From assembly GCF_029784165.1 (NCBI RefSeq), contig NC_073695.1:98499485-98563484 (forward strand): 64,000 nt of DNA, in the 5' to 3' direction. The DNA comes from Wyeomyia smithii. Its lineage: Eukaryota; Arthropoda; Insecta; Diptera; Culicidae. Position numbers and translations under genes: made by a program. The notes under the pieces were generated by a model. It saw nothing but the letters and a program-made list of their open reading frames with translations. It was not told the origin of the DNA and did no database searches. Positions 34,200 to 46,512 of this stretch are shown here, piece after piece (the first letter of the stretch is position 1; every line of letters begins with the position of its first letter).

Positions 34200-34840
34200 C
34201 ATTTATTACCACTAAAAACATTCACCTGCCAATATGGTTCCATTTAGTTGATAAGTTCGCGAGATGTGCAGAAATTTGTGAAGAAACATGTACTTCCAGA
34301 AGAGGGAGGGGCGCCAAACCTTTATGGACATATTTGTTACCTCAAAAAACATTCACATACCAAATTTGGTTGTATTTTCTTGATTGGTTCTTGAGCTGTG
34401 CGAAATTTGTGTTTCACTTTCATGGGATCCCTCCCTTATAGAAGAGGGAGTCGGGTTTCAAACCAATATGTACATATTTGTTACCACTAAAAACATTTAC
34501 CTGCCAAATTTTGTTCCATTTGGTTGATTAGTTCTCGAGATCTGCACAAATTTGTGTTTCATCCAACTATTATGGACATATTAGTTACCCCTTAAAACAT
34601 CCACATGCTAAATTCGGTTTCATTTGCTTGATTTGTTCTTGAGTTGTGCAGAAATTTATGTTTCATTTGTATGGGACCCCTCCCTTCCATAAGAGGGAGG
34701 GGTCTCAAACTATCATAGGAATCTTTATCGGCACCAAAAACCCCTACATACAAATTTTCACGTCGATCGGTTCGGTAGTTTTCGGGCCTATATGGATCAG
34801 ACAGACAGACAGACTTGACTGCAGCATTTTTATATGCAAA

Positions 34841-35111
34841 GATTACAACATCAATATTTTAGAACCTAAAGAGTGAATATACATTTATTGGATTGAAGCA
34901 TTCATGTAAATCTAGTTTTACAAATAAAAAATTGAATGAGAAAGGCTGGGTCTGACCGCTAGGTGGATTAATTTAGGTTTTTTTTTAAAAAACAAAACTA
35001 TTATCTACAACTTCGCCGAAGATGTCACACCGCTCAAATGAACCGTGTTGGCACTAAAAATTTTTGTAATCATCAATACCTATCCGAAATAGCATTTTTC
35101 AATAGCTTTTC
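34841..35111. other. intergenic repeat debris
   Basis: Contains 'attatctacaacttcgccga' at about 35000, the same word as in the 20.9-21.5 kb debris. No gene. Confidence 0.4.
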
Positions 35112-35252
35112 AAAAATGAGTTGTGTTTTTTTTTAGTTTAAAATAGTTTATTTGACACGGCACGATACAATTTATGTTTAACTGAGCCAAGTACATTTTT
35201 TTTTTAATTCTAAATTAGCAGCAACTCTGCTATATCAATAAGTTGCCTCTGT

Positions 35253-35618
35253 TCAATCCGGAGCGGACGGAGGGATATATATCGAAGCAAGGCATAGGTC
35301 TTTTCCATTCATATTCGTTTGAATGGCAACGACTTCAATATTTGAGATCGAGGGGAGGTCGATTCTAAAAAAAGAATAGCACTTTTTGATCCCTAAAAGT
35401 ACCCCTCCTCCGTGTGAGTCTCGATCTCGACGAATTATGTTGAAATCGTGGAAATTAAGTTGATCGTTTGAATTGAGAAAAGTTTCACAAAGCGCAAACG
35501 CGTCACAATTGTGTGTGTTTATCAAATGAGAAAATAGATCGAATTTTGGGATGATACTTCTGCAATTCCACTGTAATACAGTGATAAAATACCTAACCTC
35601 TTTCGACGTATTAGTCAT
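35253..35618 (-). pseudogene. I-clade LINE ORF2 N-terminal remnant, copy C
   Basis: ATG at 35618 begins MTNTSKEVRYFITVLQWNCR. Endonuclease sequence to IYIPPSA, then the frame runs into the deletion. It keeps the FLNSNDQLNFHDFN segment missing from copy B. The start codon overlaps the ORF1 stop as ATGA. Confidence 0.82.
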
Positions 35619-36998
35619 CGAAAGATATGATAGCTGAAATGAGGGGCCAAGTTGCTGCTAGTTGCTTCAAAAAGGTATTCACTGTTTGGGAGGAGGGCAA
35701 GAAGAATATTTTGAAGGGGATCTGGTATGTTGAACGTTTTGAATATCCAATCCACAATATCAGAGAAATTTATGAACCCTGTTTCTTTTCTATTTTCTGA
35801 TTGAGCAAAGGGTGCACGAGGGGTTTTTGGTGCCCCAGTAAGCGGTGGGTACTCCTGGTTTGAATTGAAATTAAAACCAGGAGGTACTTGCTTCGGTTTT
35901 TTTTCACTACTTCCTTTTTGTGTTGGCTTATTGGTCATTCCGCTAGGGGTTATCTTACGACTCTTGCGAGAAAGATTAGGAGAGTTAAGCATTCTCCTCT
36001 TCCTAGATCCTTCTGGCATGGCATAAGAACACCCTTCAACGGGATCGTCAGATGTACCCTCATCGGTTGGCAAAAAGGAAAAGATGTTTCCTGTCGAGGG
36101 TGGCTCAGCCCTCTTAAGCATTTCTGCAAAAAAAAAAACGCTTTGATCGTTCCTTGAGGGAACGCTTAATTTTTTCCTCGCGCTGTTTGTACGCGGGACA
36201 CGCCGAAAGGTCATGCCGAGTTCCTTCACAGTAAAGACACTTTTCAGTATCCTCACTGCAAGCGGTCTCAGCATGATTGCCTCCGCACTTGCTGCAGCGT
36301 GCCTTGTTGCAGCAGTAGGTGGCTGTATGACCTAACTGCTTGCAGTTTTGGCAATGCATGACCCGCGGTACGAACAGGCGTACAGGCAGACGAACCCTGT
36401 CCAAAGAGATGTAGTTCGGCAGTGCGGATCCGGCGAATGTTACACGGAAGGAATCCGAAGGGAGGAATTTCTTCTTCCCTTCTTCGATGGATACTGAATG
36501 CAATTGCTTGACATCCAGTATCTTTACATTTTGAATCAGGGGGTTCTTGAAACAGCCAACCCCGTGACGCAAAATGTCATCGACCGTGAGGTTTCCTTCG
36601 GTAACCACACCGTCGATCTCCACGTCCTTGGCAGGGATGTACACGCGGTACTCTCTCATGAAGAGCTAGTAGCTAGCAATTGCATTTGCTTGCTTCAAGC
36701 TACTCACGACAACTCGCAGTTTGCTCGGTCTAACCTTAATAATTTCGGTTACGTCCGAAAACTGTTTTGTCAGGTCCTTGCCGATTTGTATTAGAGGCTT
36801 CTTAATGGGCCTGAAAAAACTGTGGACGGACCTTTCGAAGCATCTGGGTAAGCTTTCACCCGTTTTTCAAGTACCCTTGGTACAGAGCTAGGTAGCGGGG
36901 ATGGAACGCGGAAGGCAGGGGAAACTACAGGGGGAGATTTCAATCTCTTCCCCATTTGTTTCCACATCCAGGAATAGTTCCATCTGGTTGTTGTCCAT
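35615..36998 (-). pseudogene. I-clade LINE ORF1, copy C
   Basis: ATG at 36998 (MDNNQMELFLDVETNGEE). Lesions in the N-terminal half include a TAG within the SYELF region near 36667 and a small deletion near 36790. The frame from 36659 carries all three knuckles, then an expanded A-run at 36127-36138 shifts the frame after KERSKR. The C-terminal third (36274-35615) is open and shows the natural end of the family's ORF1: PTDEGTSDDPVEGCSYAMPE through LAPHFSYHIFR. Confidence 0.8.
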
Positions 36999-37148
36999 TT
37001 TTGCGGGAGCGTTACGCTCTACCGCACACAAACGATAATTATCCGAATATACGGGGTATTAAATCATTGGTATTAAATAAAAAAAAAAACAATTTTTCAA
37101 GTTAAGATGGATCAAATGAAAAAAAAGACAATCGTATTGGGGACGAAA

Positions 37149-37225
37149 AATAATAATAATAATTATAATAATAATAATAATAACAATTATAATAATAATG
37201 ATAATGAAAATAAAATTTATAATTA
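37149..37225. repeat. imperfect TAA/TTA microsatellite in LINE leader (copy C)
   Basis: Occupies the same position as the ~800-bp TAA tract of copy A (6919-7757). Both are followed by 'gaatacttcaccgaacgtct'. Confidence 0.9.
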
Positions 37226-37894
37226 TAAAGCGAATACTTCACCGAACGTCTAGGTCTTTTGCCTGCACGACCTGATGGCTGCTAGTTGGATCAATCAGGA
37301 AGAGTGTCTCAGCAAAACAAACAATGCCGACATCGAATGATCCCGTTTGTGTTGTATCACTGTGGTCTTATTTGCGCGCGGCCTTGTAGATGAGACTTGC
37401 AGTTGAATCCACTCACTCGGCCGTATGGAGATCCGTGCTGCTAACGGGGTACCAGCGGTGCGAGGGAATGTTTTTGCTGCTATGATTCCAGCTGCGTGAC
37501 CAGACCGGCGAATGGTGGGGTAGCCTGCCAGTGCGCAAAAGATGCTTCTGCTGATAAACTGCAGGCTATTGTTGTCGCACAGGGCACTGCACAAGAACGA
37601 ACCGATAAAACAATACCCGTCGAACGACAACTCGTGTGCCGTATTGTTATACTTCGAATCAACCGGAGTAAAACAATTTGCGTCTGTTCGAAACGAAAGC
37701 AAGACAATGAATGAAAAATGAGTTGTGTTTCAATAAATTAAACCAATAGCACAAAATGGCATCTTTTGCCTATAAAAACGTCTATGCAAAGTTTAGGCCA
37801 ATGGGCACGTTCACGTTCTTATGATGTAAACTTGACAGAAAATGTACGGTCGAACTGTCAAAACGACGCAAACCCAGCAACAACGAGTCAATTG

Positions 37895-38101
37895 TGTTGC
37901 GTATCTGATTGAGATCCCTATACTCTCATTATCACTGAATAACATCGATACAGTCTTTTGTCCGATTATATAAGCCAGAGCACTGTGTGTTCAATCAAGT
38001 GTTGGCAAAGGACATTATTGTGGTAAATAAAACGAATAAATTGTCTGGTACAACATTCGAAAGACGAGTGCAAGTGTCTTAGAGAGTAGATTTTTCTAAC
38101 A
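37895..38101 (+). mobile_element. possible solo LTR
   Basis: The segment begins TGTTGCG and ends CTAACA. It contains a TATA-like ATATAAG near 37976, then AATAAA-type signals at about 38022-38040. This order (TG, TATA, polyadenylation signal, CA) is what an LTR would show. The 5-bp flanks do not match, so the limits are uncertain. It could also be a decayed promoter region. Confidence 0.3.
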
Positions 38102-38129
38102 AAGTAATATAACATATTCCATCAGTTCC

Positions 38130-38455
38130 CACCGTTTCATTTAAAAGTTTAAGACACATTTTTTTTCCAGATGACACCAATTCTCGACGTTTCATGCGTT
38201 TTTAAGTCATTTGGCATCAAAAAAAAATTTTTCGAAAACCAAAATTCCACGTACCCCCCCCTTGGGCGATTTTTCAGTTTTCAAAAAAGCCAAACTTCAA
38301 TCGCTTTGCGCCACTCCATTTTAAGTCCGATTGAGCTGAAATTTTGCAAAGGGTGTTTTTTCGAGCAGGTAAACATTTTGTATAGGTTTTTTTTTTAATT
38401 TTCTGGTCACTTTTTTCCATACGTTGATTGGCGCCCTAATGACCATGTATCCTCT
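38130..38455 (-). repeat. dispersed repeat, copy 2
   Basis: Reverse complement of 20405-20745 with about the same limits. Includes 'acaccaattctcgacgtttc', 'cttcaatcgctttgcgccac' and 'ttcgagcaggtaaacatttt'. Confidence 0.7.
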
Positions 38456-39180
38456 AGGAACCATCCCTTGATAACTTTTCTCTGGCTCTTGTCATTAGCG
38501 CAGGTGACAAACAGTAAAAAAAATTCGCACAAACTTATTTTCGAAATATTTCATAGAACCCATTTCTTCTGTGCTCCTCTTCCAAAAATAAATATTTTTA
38601 TCTCCTTCCCTTGCGAAACTCAACTTTAAATTTAATTTGAATCTTGACAATGTTTCTTCATTTAGGATTTTCCATTGTCGAACAATTTGAAGCCTTCGAT
38701 TGTTTGTTAAGATTATCGATGAATGAGGAATCCATATGACGAGTGATTAAACTAATCATCAAAACTGATTATACGTGGCTGATGGGAAATAAGTCTATGA
38801 GTAATTCATTGACCTTTTTGAATTTGTTGGTTTCGATTAAGATTAAGTTAAAGATAGCAAAATTACAATTCTGGCAGAGAATAAAATTTGTGGAAAGTGA
38901 AACGATTTCAGTATAAAGTAAAACGTGTTATATTTTCGTGGTTTTCGCACAATGAACCTAACAACATTCACTATCATTTTAAGGAATCGTTGTGATGAAG
39001 AAATAGAAACATCATGAAATAGTGTTTTTTGCACATTATATCACTGAGCAAAAAAAGAATAAAAATAGATTTTTCGAAACTGAATCATGCTAATTTTGGC
39101 ACCGAGCACACAGGCCGAAAATCATAACACCGATACACGTATGCAATTAACACGTATGCAATATGGTTAATCAAATTTAT
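38456..39180. other. no recognisable gene
   Basis: AT-rich intergenic sequence up to the TTAA that precedes the piggyBac-like MITE. No motif recognised. Confidence 0.3.
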
Positions 39181-40467
39181 TTAACCCGTTAAGACCCGGG
39201 ACGAAACTTGTTTTTTTGAAAATGCTCGTGTGCTCAGCACTGGAACGGCCGATTTGGAAAAACTTGGAATTTTATTCAAGAGGAATAGTAGCTCGTTCAG
39301 GTTGGCGAATGGTTGGACACGTGTCACTTGAGATCCTATTGTGGTCATTCACCTCTGTCAACGATTATTGGAAACTCGGTACTTGGAATGTAAGGACTCT
39401 ACTCGAACCGGCACGCGCAAGTATCCTGGCTAGAGAGCTGCCGAAGGTGAATGTGGAGGTTGCAGCTATCCAAGAGGTGCGGTGGCCGAAATCGGGAGAA
39501 CGCGAATTCCGAGCAGTAGATCCTATTGCGGACACTTCATTTAAGTACCACATCTACTACAGTGGCGGCGTGAAAGCAGCAAGAAGAGTCGGTTTCGTGC
39601 TAATTGGAAAACAGATGAAGCGTGTCATTAGATGGAGGCCGATCAGTGACCGTATATGCGTGTTGAGAATTAAGGGCAAATTCTTCAATTACAGCCTAAT
39701 AAATGTGTACGCACCGACCAACGAGAAACCCGATGACGAAAAGGAGGAGTTCTATGAGCTCCTGGAAAAGACATACAATGAGTGCCCAGGACACGATATA
39801 AAGATTGTCATCGGAGATGCAAATGCACAGGTCGGGCAGGAAGACTTCTTCCGCCCCGTAACTGGTAGGGAAAGCTTCCACTCTACTACGAACGACAATG
39901 GCCTGAGGCTTGTTAATTTCGCTGCAGCTAGGGGGATGGCTATCTGTAGCACTTATTTTGCACGCCGGAACATACGTAAGCACACCTGGATGCACCCGAA
40001 TGGAGAGCTTTGCTCTCAAATTGACCACGTTCTGATTGATGGACGGCACTTTTCAGACGTTACAGACGTGAGGTTTTTTTTTTTTAAGAAGGGATTTGTT
40101 AGTAGCATAAGTATTTATGATAAATATTAGTAAATAATGAGTATGTGTGTCCAATCACAAATGGTGACTTCTCAACACTGTTAGAAATTTGTAATTTTAA
40201 TTGTTAGGATTTGTTTGCTTTCGCAATTAGGACTTATCATTCGTAGGGATTTAAACCTACTTGTCAGGAAAGGGGAAGTAAACTTACAACTAACTTAAAT
40301 GCTAACTTATTGGCTATAAAGAGAGCTTATCGTAGCAATTGAGGATTGCAACGATTTTTGTCGAAAATTGTTAATAATTTTATTTGACATAGCTTCTAAT
40401 GGTTCAACACCAGTAAGTCTATGTAATTCGAGTGTACCAAACCAAGGAGGACGCTTCAAAATCATTT

Positions 40468-42943
40468 TCAGAATTTTATTCTGAAACCTTTGGAGCGTTT
40501 TCTTCGTTTCGGTACAGCATAAAGCATTGCTGGTCTAAAAATTTGTTTGTAAATCAAAAGTTTGTTCTTTAAACAAAGTTTAGAATTCCTGTTAATGAGA
40601 GGATATAAACATCTCGTATATTTGATGCACTTGGCTTGTATACTCTCAATGTGCTCTTTGAAAATAAGTTTTTTATCATAAATTAGTCCCAAGTACTTAA
40701 CCTTGTCGGACCAACTTAAAATAACCCCATTCATCTTGACAACGTGATTATTGTTTGGCTTGAGGAAAGAAGCCCTAGGCTTATGCGGAAAAATTATCAT
40801 TTGAGTTTTAGAAGCTTTGGGAGAGATTTTCCACTTTTGCAAGTAGGAAGAAAAAATATCTGAACTTTTCTGCAATCGACTGCATATGACACGAAGACTT
40901 TTTCCTTTTACGGAAATGCTTGTGTCATCGCAGAACAATGACTTTGTGCATCCTGGAGGCAAATCAGGAAGATCTGAAGTGAATATGTTGTACAGGACTG
41001 GACCCAAGACTGAACCTTGAGGTACACCTGCTCTGACAGGAAATCTATCAGATTTTGAATTCTGATAGACAACCTGCAGAGTTCGATCAGTAAGATAATT
41101 TTTTAAAATTTTGATTAGGAAAATTGGAAAATTAAAAGTTTGCAATTACGCAATCAAACCTTTATGCCAAACACTGTCGAATGCTTTTTCTATGTCTAAA
41201 AGAGCAGCTCCAGTGGAATAACCTTCAGATTTGTTAGCTCGTATCATATTAGTAACTCTGAGCAATTGATGAGTTGTGTAATGCCCATGGCGAAATCCAA
41301 ACTGTTTATTTGCAAAAATTGAATTTTCGTTGATGTGTGACATCATTCTGTTAAGAATAATTCTCTCAAACAGTTTACTTATTGAAGAAAGCAAACTGAT
41401 TGGTCGATAACTTGAAACTTCAGCTGGGTTCTTATCCGGTTTTAAAATGGGAGTAATTTTTGCATTTTTCCATAATTTGGGAAAATACGCAATTTTGAAG
41501 CAGCAATTGAAAATTTTCACTAAAAATTCCATTGTGCTCTCAGGGAGATGTTTGATTAGTATATTAAAGATTCCATCGTCACCAGGTGCTTTCATATTTT
41601 TGAAATTTTTAATAATTGATTTAATCTCATTCGAGTTAGTTTCAATTATTTCTGCAGGTAAAAAATTCTGGGAAGAAATTAAATCAAATTGACGTGTGAC
41701 TTCATTTTCAATTGGACTTACAAAATTCAAATTTGAGTTATGAACACTCTCAAACTGCTGAGCAAGTCTTTGAGCCTTTTGTTCATTGGATACAAGAAAA
41801 CGTTCACCATCTTTTAAAACTGGAATAGGCTTTGAAGGTTTCTCAAGAATCTTCGACAGCTTCCAAAAAGGTTTTGAATATGGTTTCAATTTTTCAACTT
41901 TAGTCTCAAAATTTTGATTTCTCAGAAGAGTAAATCTATGCTTAATCTCTTTCTGTAAATCTTTATAAATAGTTTCAAAAACAGGGTCACGAGAACGTTG
42001 ATATTGACGTCTGCGGACATTTTTCAAACGAATTAGAAGTTGAAGATTTTCGTCAATTATTGATGAATCAAATTTCACTTGGGCCTTTGGAACAGAATAA
42101 TTCCTGGCATCAACAATTGCACATTTTAATGCTTCCAAAGCGGAATCAATATTCACTTCGTTTTGCAAATCAAGCTCATTATTGAAATTTCTCTCAATAT
42201 GAGTTTTGTATCTTTCCCAATTAGCCTTGTTATAATAAAAAACAGAGCTCATAGGGTTTAAAACTGATTTATGTGATAAAGAAAAAGTTATTGGAAGATG
42301 GTCAGAATCAAAGTCAGCATGTGTGATCAAACCACTACATACATGACTTTGATCTGTTAGCACCAAATCAATTGTTGAAGGGTTTCTTACAGAAGAAAAG
42401 CATGTAGGACTATTCGGAGACAAAATAGAATAGTATCCTGAAGAACATTGAATGAAATTTTGCCATTGGAGTTACTTTGAGAATTATTCCATGAACGATG
42501 TTTAGCGTTAAAATCGCCGATTATGAAAAATTTCGAACGATTTCTGGTGAGTTTTAAAATAATAAACCTTTAAAATAATTTTTATGCTCGCGTGTGCATT
42601 GAAATGGTAAATAAGCTGCGGCAATAAATAAAATCCCAAGTTCAGTTTGAACTTCAATTCCCAAAGTTTCAATAACTTTCGTCTCAAGATGGGGAAGAGC
42701 ACGATGTTTGATTCGGCGATGAATAACAATTGCAACTCCACCGCCGGAACCCTGAATCCTATCATAGCTATGAACCACGTAATTGGGATCATATTTTAAT
42801 TTTATGTTAGGTTTCAAAAATGTTTCAGTAATAATTGCAATATGCACATTATTTACTGTTAAAAAATTTAAAAGCTCATTCTCATTGGCCTTCAATGAGC
42901 GAGCATTCCAATTTAATATTTTAATTGTTTTATTTAAAACCAT
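40468..42943 (-). pseudogene. Juan-like LINE ORF2, second copy, broken
   Basis: ATG at 42943. The endonuclease N-terminus is open to 42554. Small indels near 42555 and 42450 shift the frame. It is open again 42423-41146, ending in TAA where the intact copy has an AAA lysine codon (LIAKLQTF becomes LIA-stop). RT motif C (FCDDTSI) lies in 41145-40468. A 26-bp-scale deletion near 40508 removes IWSSCCSTRK and shifts the C-terminus. The extreme C-terminus follows out of frame to about 40320. Confidence 0.88.
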
Positions 42944-43010
42944 TGCTAAATTTCAAATTAGAAACAATTTTAATAGTAAAATTTGTGCCTATTTGAATGG
43001 CTTCAAACAT

Positions 43011-44252
43011 TTATTTTGCCTGCAACATGGCGTTCATAAGATCGAACATTGCCTGTTGCAAATAAGAAAGTTTACCTGCCGTAATTGGCCCCAGGCAGTT
43101 GACATTAGAAAAAATATTTTCGGCAGCAATATTAGCTGGAGTGATGGGTGTACAATTATTTTCTAGCGTGTTTTGCTTACCCATATTAACGGTCATTTTT
43201 GAACTACCAACACTAGGCGGTATAATGTTCGAACTACCTGTAACCTGTGCATAAGTTAAACGGGTATGCAAAGGAGTAGGTAAACTATGCGTCACTGGTA
43301 CGCTTGGAGAATTTTGTTTTGAAGTTGGTTTTAATTGAGAAATAGACTTTTGTTTACCTTGCCTTGCCTTAACAATTGCTAAACGGACTGGGCATTGATA
43401 AAAATTTGACATATGGTTGCCGTTACAATTCGCACAGCGAAAATTTTTACTCTCTTTCACAGGACATGTGTCCTTTTTGTGAGAAGAGTCTCCACAATTA
43501 AGACATTTTTGGTCCATGTTACAGAATTTGGAACCATGGCCATAACGTTGGCAAGTACGGCATTGGGTGATATGCTTTTCACCTCCGCCATACTTCCTAT
43601 AAATTTCCCACTTTACACGCACATTATACAAAGCATGTGCTTTTTCAAAAAATTTTAAGTTGTTAACCTCATTGCGGTTAAAATGAATTAAATAATTAAC
43701 AAGGGAAATTCCAGTTCTCTGACTGTTTTCGCCTCGTGATTTTTGTATCATTAGAATTACTTGGGTAGGGGCTATGCCAAGTAATTCTGTTAAAGTAAGT
43801 TTGATCTCATCAACGGTTTGATCGTTGGTGAGACCTTTCAAGACAACCTTGAACGACTTGGCGTTTTTGGTGTCATATGTAAAAAATTTGTACATCTTGT
43901 CAGTTAAATACTGAACAAGACGATCACGACCCTTTACTGAGTCGGCTAATAAGCGGCATTCACCTCTACGGCCAATTTGATAGGTAACTTTAACGTCAGA
44001 AACAAACGTTGAAAGTTCCTTTTTGAATATATTAAATTCAGAAGAAATAGTTACCACAATAGGTGGAACTTTCTCCTTTTTTAAAGATTTTATATTTTGT
44101 ATAGTGTCATTATTAATAACTTCCATTTCACCAGCTTCTTGCTCAGGCAAAATATCAAAAGGATTGTCACTACAGACACTCGAAGTGTCAGGAAGAGATG
44201 CCTCTCTTTTCCTCCCCGCAGCAATGCGAGGTTTCTTTTTCCGTCCAGCCAT
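43011..44252 (-). pseudogene. Juan-like LINE ORF1, second copy, truncated by nonsense
   Basis: ATG at 44252 (MAGRKKKPRIAAG), 413 codons. A TCA serine codon of the intact copy is TAA here (43011-43013), removing the last 27 residues. All three zinc knuckles are kept. Confidence 0.88.
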
Positions 44253-46512
44253 TTCAGGTGATACGAAAAAAGTTAAAACAAATGTTAAATTCAAAAGTAG
44301 GTAGTCTTGAGAAAGACTGATGGGAAATAACTTTCAGGTAGTCTTTAAAAGACACACTGACAAAACACAAACTTTGAAGCTATAGGCAGTCAAAGACCAG
44401 TTCACAAGCAACCGAAAAAACGTCTGATCTGTAGGACAGTTCAAGACGCACTCCACAGACGTGAGGTCGTTCAGAGGACCGAACGTTGACTCGGATCACT
44501 ATCTCGTAGTAGCCAAAATCCGCGCCAGGCTGTCCAACGTGCTGAAATCCAAGGCAACGAGGAGGATGCAGTTGAACATCCAGCGGCTATCAACTGAAGG
44601 AGTAGCTGCTGCAGGAAACAGCTGAAAGTGGAGGCACATCCACAGTTCGATCAGCACTACAGCGCGAGAAGTGTTGGGTACAACTGCGGCAGCTGCGCCC
44701 AATGAGTGGTTTGACGCTGAGTGCCAGCGAGTGACGGAAGAGAAGAACCGCGCCAGGGGTCACATGTCGCCAGGGGGATGACTATTGAGAATGATGGCCA
44801 AGCTGTGGATCCACCATCCATGGACGAGGTGAAGGAAGCAGTGAAAGAGCTGAGAAACTGCAAGGCAGCTGGGAAAGACGGCATTCCCGCCGAACTCTTC
44901 AAAGTCGGGAGTGAACAGCTGTATCGTGCCATCCATCGGATCATGCTGAGAGTGTGGTCTGATGAAGAATTGCCCTCGGACTGGCTAGAGGGTCTCATAT
45001 GCCCGATCTACAAAAAAAGGCCATCGCCTGGACTGTAGCAATTATTGGGGCATAACCCTTCTCAATACCGTGTACAAAATTCTCTCCCGCATCCTGTTCC
45101 ACAGACAACGGCCGTTGCAGGAGACCTTTGTTGGCGAGTACCAATGCGGTTTTCGAGGGGGACGCTCCACGACGGACCAAATGTTTACCTTGCGACAAAT
45201 CCTCGATAAATTTCGAGAATACAACTTGCAGACGCACCATCTGTTCATAGACTTCAGGGCCGCGTACGATTCAGTCAAGAGAAATGAGTTATGGCAGATT
45301 ATGATGGAACATGGCTTCCCAACAAAGCTGATACGTGCCACCCTTGAAGGTTCTACATCAAGCGTCAGGATAGCCGGTGAGATATCAGACTCGTTCGTGA
45401 CGTTAGATGGTTTGAAGCAGGGTGACGGGCTGTCGAACTTATTGTTCAACATCGCATTGGAAGGTACTATACGGAGGGCTGGTGTGCAGAGAACCGGCAC
45501 CAGCATTACGAAGTCGCACATGCCTCTCGGTTTTGCGGACGATATCGACATCATTGGTATCAACCGTAGAGCTGTGGAAGAGGCCTTCGGACCTCTCAGG
45601 AGAGAAGCTGCGAGATTAGGGCTTGTCATAAACTCTGCCAAAACGAAATACATGGTGGCTCGCAGAGTGCGTGGTAGTCCGTCGGAAATTGGTGCTGCGG
45701 TGGTGCTAGATGGGGAAACATTTGAAGTAGTCGACGAATTTATTTACCTGGGCACATTAGTGACATGTGACAACGAGGTTAGCCGTGAGATAAAGAGGCG
45801 GATAGCAGCCGCAAACAGGGCCTTTTAAGGCTATATTTAGCAGGAATCCCGATAGAGGTCGACGACTTCGAAGTAGACCCCGCACTCGTTGGATGTGTGC
45901 TGTCGACGAGGATGCACGCGAAATAGGTGTTAGGGGCGATTGGAGGATAGCAGCCCAAGACCAAGGGACATGGCGACGTATTCTGGATTCGGCATTGAAT
46001 CGATAATCGGTCTGTCGCCTTTAAAGTAAAGTAAGTAAGTAGCTCGTTTTTCTCAAAATATTTGCATGCTAAAATATATATTTCATCGCATATTGATTCA
46101 GGAGCCTTACTCCAAAAATGTAGAGCCTAAAATTTTAAGAACGATTTTCTTATATGAAATTTATTAAAATACGTAGTTTTGTGATTTTGTACTGAAATAA
46201 TTTAGAAATTCCAAAATTCACTCTTGCATACCATGTTTCATCCACCTGACATGATTTGATACATGGAGCAATTGATACGTATGAAAAATTTCCAGTGTTT
46301 GCTAAATTTGTTTGAAAAATTAGAAAAAAAACACACATATTTGCATCTCACGAAAACGGGGAGGGGTCCAGAGGGGTGGAATCTTTACCAAAACTTTCCC
46401 CTTGCAACTATTCCCCTTGAATAAAAGTCCAAGTTTTTCCAAATCGGCCGTTCCAGTGCTGAGAACGAGCATTTTCAAAAAACAAGTTATGTCCCGGGTC
46501 TTCACGGGTTAA

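Larger units (their letters stand above)
31613..34840 (-). mobile_element. Helitron-like non-autonomous element, reverse orientation, interrupted
   Basis: On the minus strand it begins after A with TCTTTGCATATAAAAATGC (34840 downward), a 5' TC end of Helitron style. It continues through a leader with repeated 'cccctccctcttatggaagg' blocks to ~120-bp tandem units (32600-31620). A 1.59-kb TIR element interrupts it at 32614-34199. The 3' CTAG end in this orientation is not clear. It abuts the opposite-facing Helitron end at 31612. Confidence 0.6.
35129..37713 (-). mobile_element. I-clade LINE, copy C, internally deleted, both ends present
   Basis: A 17-bp target duplication, AAAAATGAGTTGTGTTT, lies at 35112-35128 and 37714-37730. 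The copy retains the 5' leader (37713-36999) with an imperfect TAA tract, ORF1, the first ~120 codons of ORF2, and the last ~90 bp of the 3' UTR. The junction near 35220 joins 3' UTR to endonuclease sequence, removing what corresponds to about 1725-5020 of copy A. A short GCA overlap is visible at the junction. Confidence 0.88.
40074..44454 (-). mobile_element. Juan-like LINE, second copy, decayed, nested in the RTE-like LINE
   Basis: A 12-bp target duplication, ACAGACGTGAGG, lies at 40062-40073 and 44455-44466. The order is the same as in 23755-28167, with very high nucleotide similarity. Two extra C bases lie before the right duplication. It carries at least three ORF lesions. Confidence 0.92.
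39361..45990 (+). pseudogene. RTE-like LINE ORF (endonuclease and reverse transcriptase), interrupted
   Basis: The endonuclease part (to 40073) has WKLGTWNVRTLLEPARASIL, VAAIQEVRWP, INVYAPTNEK, IVIGDANAQVG and QIDHVLIDGR. It resumes after the Juan insertion at 44467 with SFRGPNVDSDHYLVVAKIRA, the SDH motif. After several lesions the RT follows: EAVKELRNCKAAGKDGIPAE at about 44835, then a frameshift near 45017. RT motifs in 45070-45828 are YQCGFRGGRSTTDQ, FIDFRAAYDSVKR, LKQGDGLSNLLFNIALE and GFADDIDI. The tail RRPRTRWMCAVDEDAREIG follows after an internal deletion near 45830. The clade is inferred from motif style; Jockey and R1 are excluded by the SYNTAX of these motifs and the 3' end. Confidence 0.8.
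39298..46037 (+). mobile_element. RTE-like LINE split by a Juan LINE
   Basis: An 11-bp target duplication, AGTAGCTCGTT, lies at 39287-39297 and 46038-46048, inside the piggyBac-like MITE. The element ends in short AAGT repeats (taaagtaaagtaagtaagt) rather than poly(A), as RTE-type elements often do. One ORF with endonuclease and RT is split at 40073/44455 by a Juan insertion and decayed by frameshifts and a deletion near the C-terminus. Confidence 0.82.
39185..46508. mobile_element. piggyBac-like MITE split by nested LINEs
   Basis: Left end after TTAA (39181-39184) reads CCCGTTAAGACCCGGGAC. The right end is the inverse, GTCCCGGGTCTTCACGGG followed by TTAA (46509-46512). The inverted similarity extends for roughly 100 bp (for example 'ctggaacggccgatttggaa' at 39240 and its inverse at 46440). 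TTAA flanks and CCC termini are the hallmarks of piggyBac-type elements. Without the RTE insertion it would be about 0.6 kb. No transposase. Confidence 0.82.

Noticed and set aside
39216..39360. Start of a 304-codon frame at 39216 as the LINE start codon
   Set aside because: The first part lies in the piggyBac-like MITE and before the target duplication at 39287-39297, so the frame is a chance fusion with the RTE-like endonuclease.
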